From assembly GCF_019801145.1 (NCBI RefSeq), contig NZ_JAHVJQ010000002.1, positions 310,001-374,000 of the forward strand: 64,000 bases of DNA, in the 5' to 3' direction. This document shows, piece after piece, positions 54,125 through 62,939 of this stretch. Made by a program: the position numbers and the translations under genes. This DNA is from Leisingera aquaemixtae. Its GTDB lineage: Bacteria; Pseudomonadota; Alphaproteobacteria; Rhodobacterales; Rhodobacteraceae. Position 1 is the stretch's first letter, and each line of letters begins with the position of its first letter. The notes beneath the pieces are model-generated. The model had not been told where the DNA came from and did not search any database. It saw only the letters and a program-made list of their open reading frames with translations.

Positions 54125-55111
54125 ATGACTCTTGGTTCGAAAATCGCGTGGGACGACACCGTCCTGCCCTTCCAGCTTGATGCATCGGATATGCGCGGCC
54201 GCGTTGCGCGGCTGGACGGCGTTCTGGACGGCATCCTGAAACAGCATGACTACCCGCCCGTGGTTGAGGCGCTGGTTGCGGAGATGGCTCTGCTGACGGC
54301 GCTGATCGGCCAGACGGTGGCGCTGCGCTGGAAACTGTCGCTGCAGGTGCAGTCCAAGGGTGCGGTGCGGATGATTGCAACCGACTACTACGCGCCGCAA
54401 AAGGAAGGTGAGATCGGCCAGATCCGCGCCTATGCCAGTTTTGACCGCGACCGTCTGACAGACTGCAACCCCTTTGACCAAGTGGGCGAAGGCTATTTTG
54501 CCATTCTGATTGACCAGGGCAACGGCACCCAGCCCTACCAAGGGATCACACCGCTGTCCGGCGAATCGCTGAGCGCGTGTGCAGAGGCCTATTTCGCGCA
54601 GTCCGAACAATTGCCGACCATGTTCAAGATGAGCTTCGGCAAGTCGGCGGAACCGGGCGTGGCGGAGCATTGGCGCGCGGGCGGTGTAATGCTGCAAAGT
54701 ATGCCGAAAGCCTCCCCCTTTGCGGCACAGAGTGAAGGGACGGGGGATGTCCTGCAGGCCAGCGACCTGATGTCCGGGGACGAGGAAGAGAACTGGAACC
54801 GGGCCACCACGCTGCTGAGCACGGTGGAGGAACTGGAACTGATCGGCCCGTCAGTCACGCCGACGGATCTGCTGATCCGGTTGTTTCACGAGGAACAACC
54901 GCGGGTCTACGATACCCAGCCGGTGCGGTTTGGCTGTACCTGTTCAGAGGACCGCGTGCGGCAAAGCCTGTCGATCTATTCGGTCAAGGACATCGAGAAG
55001 ATGACCACCGACGACGGCCGGGTGACAGCCGATTGCCAGTTCTGCGGAGCGCATTACGACCTGGATCCGTCGAGCGTAGGCTTTGATGCGGAAAACCCAC
55101 CCAGTGAGTGA
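54125..55111 (+). CDS. hslO: Redox-regulated chaperone Hsp33
   Basis: A 328-residue holdase chaperone activated by oxidative unfolding. The C-terminal zinc switch has the four cysteines in FGCTCSEDRV and ADCQFCGAHYDL (CxC then CxxC). The core begins with the typical FQLDASDMRGRVARLDGVLD. It starts eight bases after an AAGGAAA-type site. A NUDIX gene overlaps its 3' end. Together with trxA, the exported MsrA and RegBA it belongs to the redox and stress functions of the window. A parS-like sequence (14 of 16) occurs at 54892-54907 inside the gene. Confidence 0.95.
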   Translation: MTLGSKIAWDDTVLPFQLDASDMRGRVARLDGVLDGILKQHDYPPVVEALVAEMALLTALIGQTVALRWKLSLQVQSKGAVRMIATDYYAPQKEGEIGQIRAYASFDRDRLTDCNPFDQVGEGYFAILIDQGNGTQPYQGITPLSGESLSACAEAYFAQSEQLPTMFKMSFGKSAEPGVAEHWRAGGVMLQSMPKASPFAAQSEGTGDVLQASDLMSGDEEENWNRATTLLSTVEELELIGPSVTPTDLLIRLFHEEQPRVYDTQPVRFGCTCSEDRVRQSLSIYSVKDIEKMTTDDGRVTADCQFCGAHYDLDPSSVGFDAENPPSE

Positions 55112-55721
55112 ACCTAACCAGGATCTGACGGACCGGATTGCCGCCGCCCTAAACCGCCAGGGCAGCGGCTCGTCCGATTTTGATCTCAATCCCGGCACCG
55201 TGCTGCCGCAGGGGCGCAAGCTGCGCCCTGCCGGTGTGCTGGTCCCGGTTTCCATTGCTTCCGGCTCGCCACGGCTGATTCTGACCAAGCGCTCTTCGGC
55301 GCTGAAGCACCATCCGGGGCAGATCGCCTTTCCTGGCGGCAAGGTGGATGCGGGCGACAAGGATGCCTGTGCCGCAGCGCTGCGGGAAGCCTGGGAGGAG
55401 ATCGGCCTGCCGCCGGATATGCCCAGGATCATCGGCTGCCTGCCGGAGCATGAAACGGTAACCGGGTTTGCAGTGACCCCGGTTGTTGCGCTGATCCAGG
55501 AAAACTTTGCCGCGCGGCCGGAAGCCGGTGAGGTGGCGGAAGTGTTTTCCGTGCCTCTGGACCATGTTCTGGCTCTTAAGAACTACATCATCGAATCCCG
55601 CCGCTGGCGCGGCACCCGGCGCCGCTATTATACCGTGCCCTATGGCCCCTACTATATCTGGGGCGCCACCGCGCGTATGCTGCGCGGGCTTGCGGCACGG
55701 ATGGAGCAAAAATGCGGATAG
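55086..55721 (+). CDS. CoA pyrophosphatase-type NUDIX hydrolase
   Basis: A 211-residue NUDIX enzyme of the CoA diphosphatase group, which splits coenzyme A or its derivatives into phosphopantetheine and 3',5'-ADP. The CoA-specific region LKHHPGQIAFPGGKVDAGD is followed by ACAAALREAWEEIGL; in this subgroup an aspartate takes the place of the first glutamate of the standard NUDIX box. The start is not certain: ATG at 55086 is used, while a GTG at 55104 would overlap hslO less. It overlaps hslO by 26 bases and the CCA-adding enzyme gene by ten. Confidence 0.83.
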   Translation: MRKTHPVSEPNQDLTDRIAAALNRQGSGSSDFDLNPGTVLPQGRKLRPAGVLVPVSIASGSPRLILTKRSSALKHHPGQIAFPGGKVDAGDKDACAAALREAWEEIGLPPDMPRIIGCLPEHETVTGFAVTPVVALIQENFAARPEAGEVAEVFSVPLDHVLALKNYIIESRRWRGTRRRYYTVPYGPYYIWGATARMLRGLAARMEQKCG

Positions 55722-56863
55722 ATCAGCCTTGGTTGAAGGACCGGGCGACTCAGGCGGTGTGCGAGGCTGTCACTGCGGATGGGGCGCAGGTGCTGTTTGT
55801 CGGCGGCTGCGTGCGCAATTCACTGCTGGGTGAACCGGTCTCAGATATGGACATCGCCACCGATGCGCGGCCGGAGCAGGTGATGGAGCTGGCTGCCCGT
55901 GCCGGTATCAAGGCGGTGCCGACCGGGATCGACCACGGCACCGTGACCCTCGTCAAAAACGGCATCCCGCATGAGATCACCACCTTCCGCAAGGATGTAG
56001 CGACCGATGGCCGCCGGGCCGTGGTGGCATATTCCACCGATATCGCCGAGGATGCCCACCGCCGCGATTTCACAATGAATGCGATCTATGCCCGCCCGGA
56101 TGGCGAAGTCGTCGACCCGCTGGGCGGTCTGGCGGACCTCACCCGGCGCCGGGTGCGCTTTATCGGCACTGCGGAAAACCGGATCCGCGAAGATTACCTG
56201 CGCAGTTTGCGATATTTCCGCTTTCATGCCTGGTACGGCGATCACGCAGAGGGTTTCGACGCGGATGCGCTGGCAGCGATTGCAGCCAACCTGGACGGGC
56301 TGGTCTCGCTGTCCAAAGAGCGCGTGGGGGCGGAGCTGTTGAAACTGCTCGCAGCACCCGATCCGGCGCCCTCGGTTGCAGCAATGCAGCAGGCTGGCGT
56401 CCTGGGACAGATTCTGCCTGGGGCCGATGACCGTTCCCTTGCGCCGCTGATTCACCTGGAGACAGGCCGGGTGGCCTCCGGCATCCGCCGTCTTGCCGCG
56501 CTGGGCGGGGAGGATCTGCAGAAGGCGCTGCGGCTGAGCAAGGCTCAGGCCTCTCATCTGGAAGCAATCCGGGAAGCGGCCGTTGGTACTGCGGGGGCAG
56601 GGGAGCTGGGGTACCGGTTGGGTGCGGAGAAAGCGCTGGATGCGCTTCTGCTGCGCGCTGCCCTGCTGGAACAGCCGCTTTCCCTAAGTTTAGAGACTGA
56701 TATTGAGCTGGGCGCCAATGCCAAGCTCCCGGTGAAAGCGCGGGATCTTTTGCCGGATTTGAAGGGGCCGGAGCTGGGCGCGGCGTTGAAAAAAATGGAA
56801 GCCGACTGGATTGCGTCGGGTTTCAGCCTTAGCCGCGGGGAACTGCTGGACTCCTTGCGCTGA
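55712..56863 (+). CDS. CCA tRNA nucleotidyltransferase
   Basis: A 383-residue class II nucleotidyltransferase that adds or repairs the 3' CCA of tRNAs. The catalytic head is LFVGGCVRNSLLGEPVSDMD with D45 and D47 as metal ligands, followed by IPHEITTFRKD and AHRRDFTMNAIYARPDGEVV. There is no HD domain at the C-terminus, unlike E. coli Cca. By sequence a poly(A) polymerase is a close alternative, but alphaproteobacterial genes in this form are usually CCA enzymes. It is the last gene of hslO-NUDIX-cca; the tail-to-head overlaps suggest an operon. Confidence 0.88.
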   Translation: MRIDQPWLKDRATQAVCEAVTADGAQVLFVGGCVRNSLLGEPVSDMDIATDARPEQVMELAARAGIKAVPTGIDHGTVTLVKNGIPHEITTFRKDVATDGRRAVVAYSTDIAEDAHRRDFTMNAIYARPDGEVVDPLGGLADLTRRRVRFIGTAENRIREDYLRSLRYFRFHAWYGDHAEGFDADALAAIAANLDGLVSLSKERVGAELLKLLAAPDPAPSVAAMQQAGVLGQILPGADDRSLAPLIHLETGRVASGIRRLAALGGEDLQKALRLSKAQASHLEAIREAAVGTAGAGELGYRLGAEKALDALLLRAALLEQPLSLSLETDIELGANAKLPVKARDLLPDLKGPELGAALKKMEADWIASGFSLSRGELLDSLR

Positions 56864-56957
56864 CAAGGGATGTCAGCAGCGTCACAACCTTGGGGGGTGA
56901 CAAAACGGCAAATCTTGCGTACCCATAAGGCAGCCACCACATGACGGAGGAATGCTG

Positions 56958-56984
56958 ATGTATTACGGGATCTGGTTTCTCTAA
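56958..56984 (+). CDS. Candidate 8-residue ORF before the ABC exporter
   Basis: A reading frame of eight codons, MYYGIWFL, ends in TAA at 56982-56984. GGAGG (56946-56950) lies seven bases before its ATG, which is an ideal ribosome-binding site and makes a random occurrence less likely. It sits 93 bases before the start of the ABC exporter pair, in a 214-base gap (56864-57077) that is otherwise without a recognised gene. The sequence is very hydrophobic and aromatic. It might be a leader peptide, a tiny membrane peptide, or a false positive; there is no homology evidence. Confidence 0.35.
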   Translation: MYYGIWFL

Positions 56985-57077
56985 CGCCTGAGACCTTGCC
57001 CCGTGTGACGTGGGAGCCTTGGGCGGCCCGCTGTCTTCATCTGTATTCCGATTTGCTCGAACTTCTGGAGCACCCGC

Positions 57078-58916
57078 ATGTTTCGCTTTTTTGAAAACCT
57101 AATTGACCCTTATTGCGCCTATCCGGAAACCAACACGCCGCCGACGCGTCTGTGGCCGTTCCTGCGCGACTACTCCAAGCCATTCAAAAAGATCTTTGTG
57201 CTGACCGCGCTGATGTCGGTGATTGTCGCCGCGATCGAGGTGGGCCTGATCTATTACATGGGCCGGGTTGTGGACCTGATGGCCGGGACGCCGGCGCAAG
57301 TTTGGGAAAATCACGGCACAGAGCTGATCCTGGTTGCTCTGTTCATCCTGTTATTGCGGCCGCTGATCCAGTTCCTGGATGTTGTGCTTCTGAACAACGC
57401 CATCCTGCCGAACTACGGCACATTGATCCGCTGGCGGGCGCACAAGCACGTGCTGCGCCAGTCGGTGGGCTGGTTCGAGAACGACTTTGCCGGCAGGATT
57501 GCCAACCGGATCATGCAAACCCCGCCTGCCGCGGGGGAGGTAATCTTTCAGGTCTTTGATGCCATCACTTTTTCGCTGGCCTATCTGGCCGGGGCGGCGG
57601 TTCTGCTGTGGGTCGCGGACGTGCGGCTGATGCTGCCGCTGGCGGTGTGGTTTGCGCTTTATGCGATGCTTGTGATGTGGACCGTCAAACGGGTTGGCCC
57701 TGCCAGCCAGGCGTCTTCCGATGCGCGTTCCACCGTGACGGGGCGTGTTGTCGACAGCTATTCGAACATTCACTCAGTCAAAATGTTTGCCCATCACAAC
57801 CGGGAACTGACCTATGCGCGGGATGCGATTGAGAATACCCGCAAAACGTTTCAGACAGAGATGCGGATCTTTACCATCATGGACGCCACGCTGGTCACGC
57901 TGAACGGGCTGCTGATTGTCGGCGTGGTGGGCTGGGCAGTGATGCTGTGGATGCAGGGTTCCGCATCGGTCGGGCTGGTCGCCGCGGCAACAGCACTGAC
58001 CTTGCGTCTGAACGCGATGACGGGATGGATCATGTGGGCGCTGACGTCCTTCTTCCGCCAGTTGGGCGTTGTGGCCGAAGGGATGGAAACCATCGCGCAG
58101 CCGATCGATCTGGTGGATGCGGCCAATGCGGAACCGCTGCAGCTGACAAAGGGAGAAATCGAACTGAGAAATCTCTCGCACCATTACGGGCGCGAGGCTG
58201 GCGGGCTGGACAAGATCAGCCTCACCATCCAGCCCGGAGAGAAGATTGGGCTGATCGGGCGCTCAGGTGCCGGCAAATCGACCCTGGTGAAACTGCTTCT
58301 GCGGTTCTATGACGCCGAGCGCGGTCAGATCTTGATCGACGGCCAGGATATCCGTTGTGTCACTCAGGATAGCTTGCGCAGCCGCATCGGCATGGTGCAG
58401 CAGGACAGCGCGCTGATGCACCGCTCGGTGCGAGACAACCTTCTGTACGGCCGTCCGGATGCAACCGAGGAGCAGATGATTGCTGCCGCCAAACAGGCGC
58501 AGGCGCATGAGTTCATTCTGGACCTTGAGGATCCGCAGGGCCGCACGGGGTATGACGCCCATGTGGGGGAGCGCGGGGTGAAACTGTCCGGCGGACAGCG
58601 CCAGCGGGTGACTTTGGCGCGCGTGATCCTGAAAGATGCGCCGATCCTGGTGCTGGACGAGGCGACGTCAGCGCTGGATTCCGAAGTGGAAGCGGCAATT
58701 CAGGAGACTCTGTACGGAATGATGCAGGGGAAAACGGTGATCGCAATTGCACACCGGCTGTCCACCATCGCGCAGATGGACCGTATCCTGGTGATGGATC
58801 AGGGCCGTATAGTAGAAGAAGGCTCGCATGAGGCGCTATTGCAGGCGCAGGGGCTGTATGCACAGCTCTGGGCGCGCCAGTCCGGAGGCTTCCTGAACAT
58901 CGAGGCAGCAGAATGA
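57078..58916 (+). CDS. ABC exporter half-transporter 1
   Basis: A 612-residue type I ABC exporter with a fused membrane and ATPase domain. Six membrane helices lie in about 35-320, preceded by an N-terminal stretch (MFRFFENLIDPYCAYPETNT). The ATPase (about 350-600) has Walker A GRSGAGKSTLVKLLLRF, signature KLSGGQRQRVTLARVI, Walker B ILVLDEATSALDS (catalytic glutamate present) and the H-loop IAHRLST. The four-base overlap with a second half-transporter suggests a heterodimer. The substrate is not deducible; MsbA-like lipid or drug export is only a family analogy. Confidence 0.88.
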   Translation: MFRFFENLIDPYCAYPETNTPPTRLWPFLRDYSKPFKKIFVLTALMSVIVAAIEVGLIYYMGRVVDLMAGTPAQVWENHGTELILVALFILLLRPLIQFLDVVLLNNAILPNYGTLIRWRAHKHVLRQSVGWFENDFAGRIANRIMQTPPAAGEVIFQVFDAITFSLAYLAGAAVLLWVADVRLMLPLAVWFALYAMLVMWTVKRVGPASQASSDARSTVTGRVVDSYSNIHSVKMFAHHNRELTYARDAIENTRKTFQTEMRIFTIMDATLVTLNGLLIVGVVGWAVMLWMQGSASVGLVAAATALTLRLNAMTGWIMWALTSFFRQLGVVAEGMETIAQPIDLVDAANAEPLQLTKGEIELRNLSHHYGREAGGLDKISLTIQPGEKIGLIGRSGAGKSTLVKLLLRFYDAERGQILIDGQDIRCVTQDSLRSRIGMVQQDSALMHRSVRDNLLYGRPDATEEQMIAAAKQAQAHEFILDLEDPQGRTGYDAHVGERGVKLSGGQRQRVTLARVILKDAPILVLDEATSALDSEVEAAIQETLYGMMQGKTVIAIAHRLSTIAQMDRILVMDQGRIVEEGSHEALLQAQGLYAQLWARQSGGFLNIEAAE

Positions 58917-60760
58917 ACATAGGCAATCTGATCGACGCCTTCCGCCCGGCTAAGGGTCCGCCGCCGCAAAAGCTGGGGGCCTTCCTGCGCTGGTGCCTGG
59001 AAGGCGCCTGGCCGATGCTGCTGCTGGCAGCGGCGTTTTCTGCGCTGGCTGGCGGGATGGAGGCAGGTACGGCCTTCATCCTGGGCATGGTGATCGACAC
59101 GGCAATTGCCAGCGGGCCGGGGCAGTTTTTCTCTGCTGGCAATACGGCTGTCATTGCGCTGGCGCTGTGCTTCTTCCTGTTTGTGCGCCCGGTGCTGTTT
59201 GGCCTGTCGGCGGCGTCCAATGCGATCATCGTGCAGCCTAATGTGAACCCGCTGGTGCTGTCGCGGCTGAACCGTTGGACGCTGGGGCAGTCGGTGCGGT
59301 TCTTTGACGATGATTTTGCGGGCCGTATTGCTCAGAAACAGATGCAAACGGCGACGGCAGTCACGTCGGTCACGACTGAGATGATCAACGTGGTGGCCTT
59401 TGCTCTGGCCTCTCTGGCTGGGTCTTTGGCTTTGTTAGGCTCTATTGACTGGCGCGTCACTGGTGTGTTCGTGGTCTGGCTGGTGGCCTATTTCGCGCTG
59501 ATCCGCTGGTTCTTGCCGCGCATCCGCAAACGGTCCGGAAAACGGGCGGGCGCACGGGCAATGGTGACCGGGCAGGTTGTGGACTCGATCACCAATATCA
59601 AGACGGTGAAGCTGTTTGCACATGCCGACCACGAGGAGCGCACGGCCCAGGACGCTATGGTTGCGTTTCGCGAGAGGTCGCTGCATTTCGGCTATCTTTC
59701 CGCCAGCTTCCGGTTTTGCCTCATGTGCCTAGCTGGCGTTCTTCCGGTGCTGCTAATAGGTGCGACGCTGTTCCTGTGGCAGTTCGCCACAGCAACAGAA
59801 GGCGACATCGTTGCTGCAGGTGCCGTCTCGATCCGCATTGCGCAGATGACCGGCTGGGTCAGTTTCACGCTGATGGCGATCTACTCCAACGTGGGCGAGA
59901 TCGAAAACGGCATGAAGACCCTGTCTGTCCGCGACAGGGTCGAAGATGCGCCGGGCGCCAAAGCTCTTCGCGTCACTGAAGGTGAAATTGAGTTTGACCA
60001 GGTGGAATTTGCCTATGGCCGCGATGTGGGCGGGGTGCAGGGGATCAGCCTGCGGATCAATTCAGGCGAGAAACTGGGCATTGTCGGGGCATCAGGGGCC
60101 GGAAAATCGACACTCGTTTCGCTCCTGCTCAGGCTCTATGACGAAGAAAACGGGCGCATTCTGATTGACGGGCAGGAAATCTCGGATGTTACCCAGAACT
60201 CCCTGCGCAGCCAGATCGGCATGGTCACGCAGGAAACTGCTATGTTCAACCGGTCCGCGCGGGAGAATATCCTGTACGGGCGGCCGGATGCAACTGAGGC
60301 TGAACTGACAGCTGCGGCTAGGAAGGCCGAAGCGCACGGCTTCATTAGCGAACTGGAGGACGGCCAGGGCCGCACCGGGTATGATGCCTACCTTGGCGAA
60401 CGCGGGGTGAAGCTGTCCGGCGGGCAGCGGCAGCGGATTGCCTTGGCTCGCGCCATTCTCAAGGACGCACCGATCCTTGTGCTGGATGAGGCGACGTCCG
60501 CCCTGGATTCGGAGGTTGAAGCGTCGATCCAGGCCGCTTTGCACCGGGTGATGGAAGGCAAGACAGTGCTGGCCATCGCGCACCGCCTGTCGACGCTCAG
60601 CGAGATGGACCGCATTATCGTGATGGAAAAGGGCCGGATAGCCGAAAGCGGCAGCCATGCGCAGCTGCTGGCAAAGGGCGGCCTTTATGCTTCCTTCTGG
60701 GCCCGCCAGTCGGGCGGTTTCATCTGCACCGACGATGAGCGGACGGCAGCAGCTGAATAA
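58913..60760 (+). CDS. ABC exporter half-transporter 2
   Basis: A 615-residue partner of the preceding gene with the same layout: six membrane helices (about 30-320) and an ATPase domain with GASGAGKSTLVSLLLRLY, KLSGGQRQRIALARAI, ILVLDEATSALDS and IAHRLST. Both subunits keep the catalytic glutamate and canonical motifs, so both ATP sites should be active, unlike many heterodimeric exporters with one degenerate site. It overlaps its neighbour by four bases. No substrate-binding protein, outer-membrane channel or membrane-fusion protein is nearby. An RNA methyltransferase gene follows in the same direction after 54 bases. Confidence 0.88.
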   Translation: MNIGNLIDAFRPAKGPPPQKLGAFLRWCLEGAWPMLLLAAAFSALAGGMEAGTAFILGMVIDTAIASGPGQFFSAGNTAVIALALCFFLFVRPVLFGLSAASNAIIVQPNVNPLVLSRLNRWTLGQSVRFFDDDFAGRIAQKQMQTATAVTSVTTEMINVVAFALASLAGSLALLGSIDWRVTGVFVVWLVAYFALIRWFLPRIRKRSGKRAGARAMVTGQVVDSITNIKTVKLFAHADHEERTAQDAMVAFRERSLHFGYLSASFRFCLMCLAGVLPVLLIGATLFLWQFATATEGDIVAAGAVSIRIAQMTGWVSFTLMAIYSNVGEIENGMKTLSVRDRVEDAPGAKALRVTEGEIEFDQVEFAYGRDVGGVQGISLRINSGEKLGIVGASGAGKSTLVSLLLRLYDEENGRILIDGQEISDVTQNSLRSQIGMVTQETAMFNRSARENILYGRPDATEAELTAAARKAEAHGFISELEDGQGRTGYDAYLGERGVKLSGGQRQRIALARAILKDAPILVLDEATSALDSEVEASIQAALHRVMEGKTVLAIAHRLSTLSEMDRIIVMEKGRIAESGSHAQLLAKGGLYASFWARQSGGFICTDDERTAAAE

Positions 60761-60814
60761 AGCTCCCGGCGCATTTTGCTTTTGCTGACCGTTTTGCCGG
60801 GGTAATGAGCGGCC

Positions 60815-62062
60815 ATGACTGACGCAGCCAGAACCACAGCAACGATCAGCCGGCTGGGCCATCAGGGGGATGGCGTGGCCGATGGCCCCCTGTTTGCCCC
60901 GCGGACCCTGCCGGGTGAGATCGTCAGCGGTATTGCCGAGGGCAGCCGTTTGACCCAGATCCGTATTCAGACCCCCTCGGAACACAGGGTGCAGCCGCCC
61001 TGCCGCCACTATAAATCCTGCGGCGGCTGCCAGTTGCAGCACGCCAGCGATGCTTTTGTGGCAGAGTGGAAGACAGATGTGGTGCGCAATGCGCTGACTG
61101 CGCAAGGTCTGGAGACGGAGTTCCGCCCGATCCTGACTTCGCCGCCTCGCTCCCGCCGCCGCGCGACGCTGGCGGTACGGCGCACCAAGAAAGGGGCGAT
61201 GGTCGGTTTTCATGGTCAGGCGTCTGATGTGATCACCGAGATCCCGGACTGCCAGCTGTTGGAGCCAGAGCTGCTGTCGGCCATTCCGGTGGCCGAAGCG
61301 CTGGCCCTGGCGGGTGCCAGCCGGAAAACGCCGCTGGCAGTGACGGTCACCACTTCGGATGCCGGCCTTGATATGCTCGTCCGCAACGGAAAACCGCTGG
61401 ATGGCCCTTTGCGGATAGAACTGGCGCAGCTGGCCGAGAAACACAGAATTGCACGACTGACCTGGGAGGATGAGCCCGTCGCGATGGAGCAGCCGCCCGT
61501 GCAGCCCTTTGGCGCGGCGCATGTCTGCCCGCCGCCGGGGGCTTTTCTGCAGGCAACCCGCGAAGGCGAGGCAGCCCTGCTTGCCGCCGTTCTGGAGGCA
61601 ACCAAAGGCGCCAAGCGCATCGTGGACCTGTTTGCCGGCTGCGGCACATTTGCATTGCCCTTGGCGCAAATGGCGGAAGTGCATGCGGTGGAGGGTGAGC
61701 GGGATATGGTGAAGGCCCTGGATGCCGGCTGGCGAAAGGCAAAGGGCTTGAAAAAAGTTACCACCGAAGCCCGCGACCTGTTCCGCAATCCGCTGCTGCC
61801 GGAAGACCTCAATCCCTTTGGCGCCGCCTTTGAGGCTGCGGTGATCGACCCGCCGCGGGCCGGAGCAGAGGCGCAGGTCGCGCAGCTTGCCAAGGCGCGC
61901 ACCCCAGTGATCGCCTATGTGTCCTGCAATCCGGTCAGCTTTGCCCGCGACGCAAAGGTGCTTGCCGGGGCGGGCTACAGCCTTGACTGGGTTCAGGTTG
62001 TTGACCAGTTCCGATGGTCGGCCCATACCGAACTGGCTGCAAGATTTACCCTGAAAGACTGA
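60815..62062 (+). CDS. TrmA/RlmD-family RNA (uracil-5) methyltransferase
   Basis: A 415-residue SAM-dependent methyltransferase of the RumA/TrmA family. An N-terminal TRAM-like segment (about 5-50) is followed by the iron-sulfur-type cysteines C63, C69, C72 in CRHYKSCGGCQLQH, the SAM motif DLFAGCGTFALPLAQM and the catalytic YVSCNPVSFARD. It should methylate C5 of a uridine in rRNA or tRNA; the exact position (for example U1939, U747 or U54) is not decided. It is followed by the sodium-channel gene two bases after the stop codon. Confidence 0.86.
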   Translation: MTDAARTTATISRLGHQGDGVADGPLFAPRTLPGEIVSGIAEGSRLTQIRIQTPSEHRVQPPCRHYKSCGGCQLQHASDAFVAEWKTDVVRNALTAQGLETEFRPILTSPPRSRRRATLAVRRTKKGAMVGFHGQASDVITEIPDCQLLEPELLSAIPVAEALALAGASRKTPLAVTVTTSDAGLDMLVRNGKPLDGPLRIELAQLAEKHRIARLTWEDEPVAMEQPPVQPFGAAHVCPPPGAFLQATREGEAALLAAVLEATKGAKRIVDLFAGCGTFALPLAQMAEVHAVEGERDMVKALDAGWRKAKGLKKVTTEARDLFRNPLLPEDLNPFGAAFEAAVIDPPRAGAEAQVAQLAKARTPVIAYVSCNPVSFARDAKVLAGAGYSLDWVQVVDQFRWSAHTELAARFTLKD

Positions 62063-62063
62063 C

Positions 62064-62873
62064 ATGACGGATACCTATGTGATGACACCGACCCGCCGCC
62101 TGGAAGCCATTCTGGACAGCAGCCGATTTGGCCGCTTCATCACCGCTGTCATTCTTGTCAATGCCGTCACCCTGGGTCTGGAGACGGCGCCGTCAGTCAT
62201 GGCGAAGGTGGGTGGGCTTATTCACCTGATCGACAAAACCTGCCTGTCGATTTTTGTTGTCGAAATCCTGGCCAAGCTCTTTGTCCGGCGTCTGCGGTTC
62301 TTCATGAGCGGCTGGAATGTGTTTGATTTCGTGATTGTCGGTATTGCGCTGGCGCCAGGCACTCAGGGGCTGTCGGTGCTGCGCTCGTTGCGTATTCTGC
62401 GGGTGCTGCGGGTGATTTCGGTTGCACCGCGCCTGCGCCGGGTGGTCGAGGGGTTCATCACCGCGCTGCCCGGAATGGGGTCGGTGTTTCTGCTGATGGC
62501 GATCATTTTCTATATCGGCTCGGTGATTGCCACCAAGCTGTTTGGCCAGGACTTTCCCGAATGGTTCGGCGACCTCGGGCTCAGTGCCTATTCGCTGTTC
62601 CAGATCATGACACTTGAGAGCTGGTCGATGGGGATCGTTCGGCCCGTGATGGAGGTTCATCCGCATGCCTGGGCCTTCTTTGTGCCCTTCATCATGGTCA
62701 CCACATTTGCGGTGGTGAACCTGCTGGTCGGCCTGATCGTCAATTCCATGCAGGATGCGCATGGCGAGGAAGAAGGCGAACGCACGGATGCTTACCGGGA
62801 CGAGGTTCTGAGCAGGCTGGAGGCCATCGAGCAGAAGCTGTCCAATCAGGCGGCCCAAGACAGGAAATTGTGA
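62064..62873 (+). CDS. Bacterial voltage-gated sodium channel (NavBac)
   Basis: A 269-residue single-domain six-helix channel. S1-S4 occupy about 22-130, and S4 has regularly spaced arginines (LRSLRILRVLRVISVAPRLR, about 106-125) that sense voltage. The pore is S5 (about 137-160), a re-entrant helix with selectivity filter TLESWSMG (183-190), and S6 (about 203-230). That filter is identical to the one in the Arcobacter channel NavAb. A C-terminal acidic coiled coil (about 233-265) may assemble the tetramer. In marine bacteria these channels may aid motility or pH balance; here that is inference. Confidence 0.9.
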   Translation: MTDTYVMTPTRRLEAILDSSRFGRFITAVILVNAVTLGLETAPSVMAKVGGLIHLIDKTCLSIFVVEILAKLFVRRLRFFMSGWNVFDFVIVGIALAPGTQGLSVLRSLRILRVLRVISVAPRLRRVVEGFITALPGMGSVFLLMAIIFYIGSVIATKLFGQDFPEWFGDLGLSAYSLFQIMTLESWSMGIVRPVMEVHPHAWAFFVPFIMVTTFAVVNLLVGLIVNSMQDAHGEEEGERTDAYRDEVLSRLEAIEQKLSNQAAQDRKL

Positions 62874-62939
62874 ATTTCCTTAACAGCCAATTCGCGCTAA
62901 AGCCTGAATAGAGGCAAAAACAAAATACAGGCTGGGACA

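Noticed and set aside
57078-60760. CydDC identity for the ABC pair, suggested by the CydX-like tiny ORF upstream
   Set aside because: There are no cydA or cydB genes nearby, and the two subunits have the standard exporter layout with no CydDC-specific feature I can recognise.
60092-62065. A 657-codon minus-strand frame over the ABC exporter end and the RNA methyltransferase
   Set aside because: It spans two confirmed genes on the other strand, shows no domain and has the composition of an antisense shadow.
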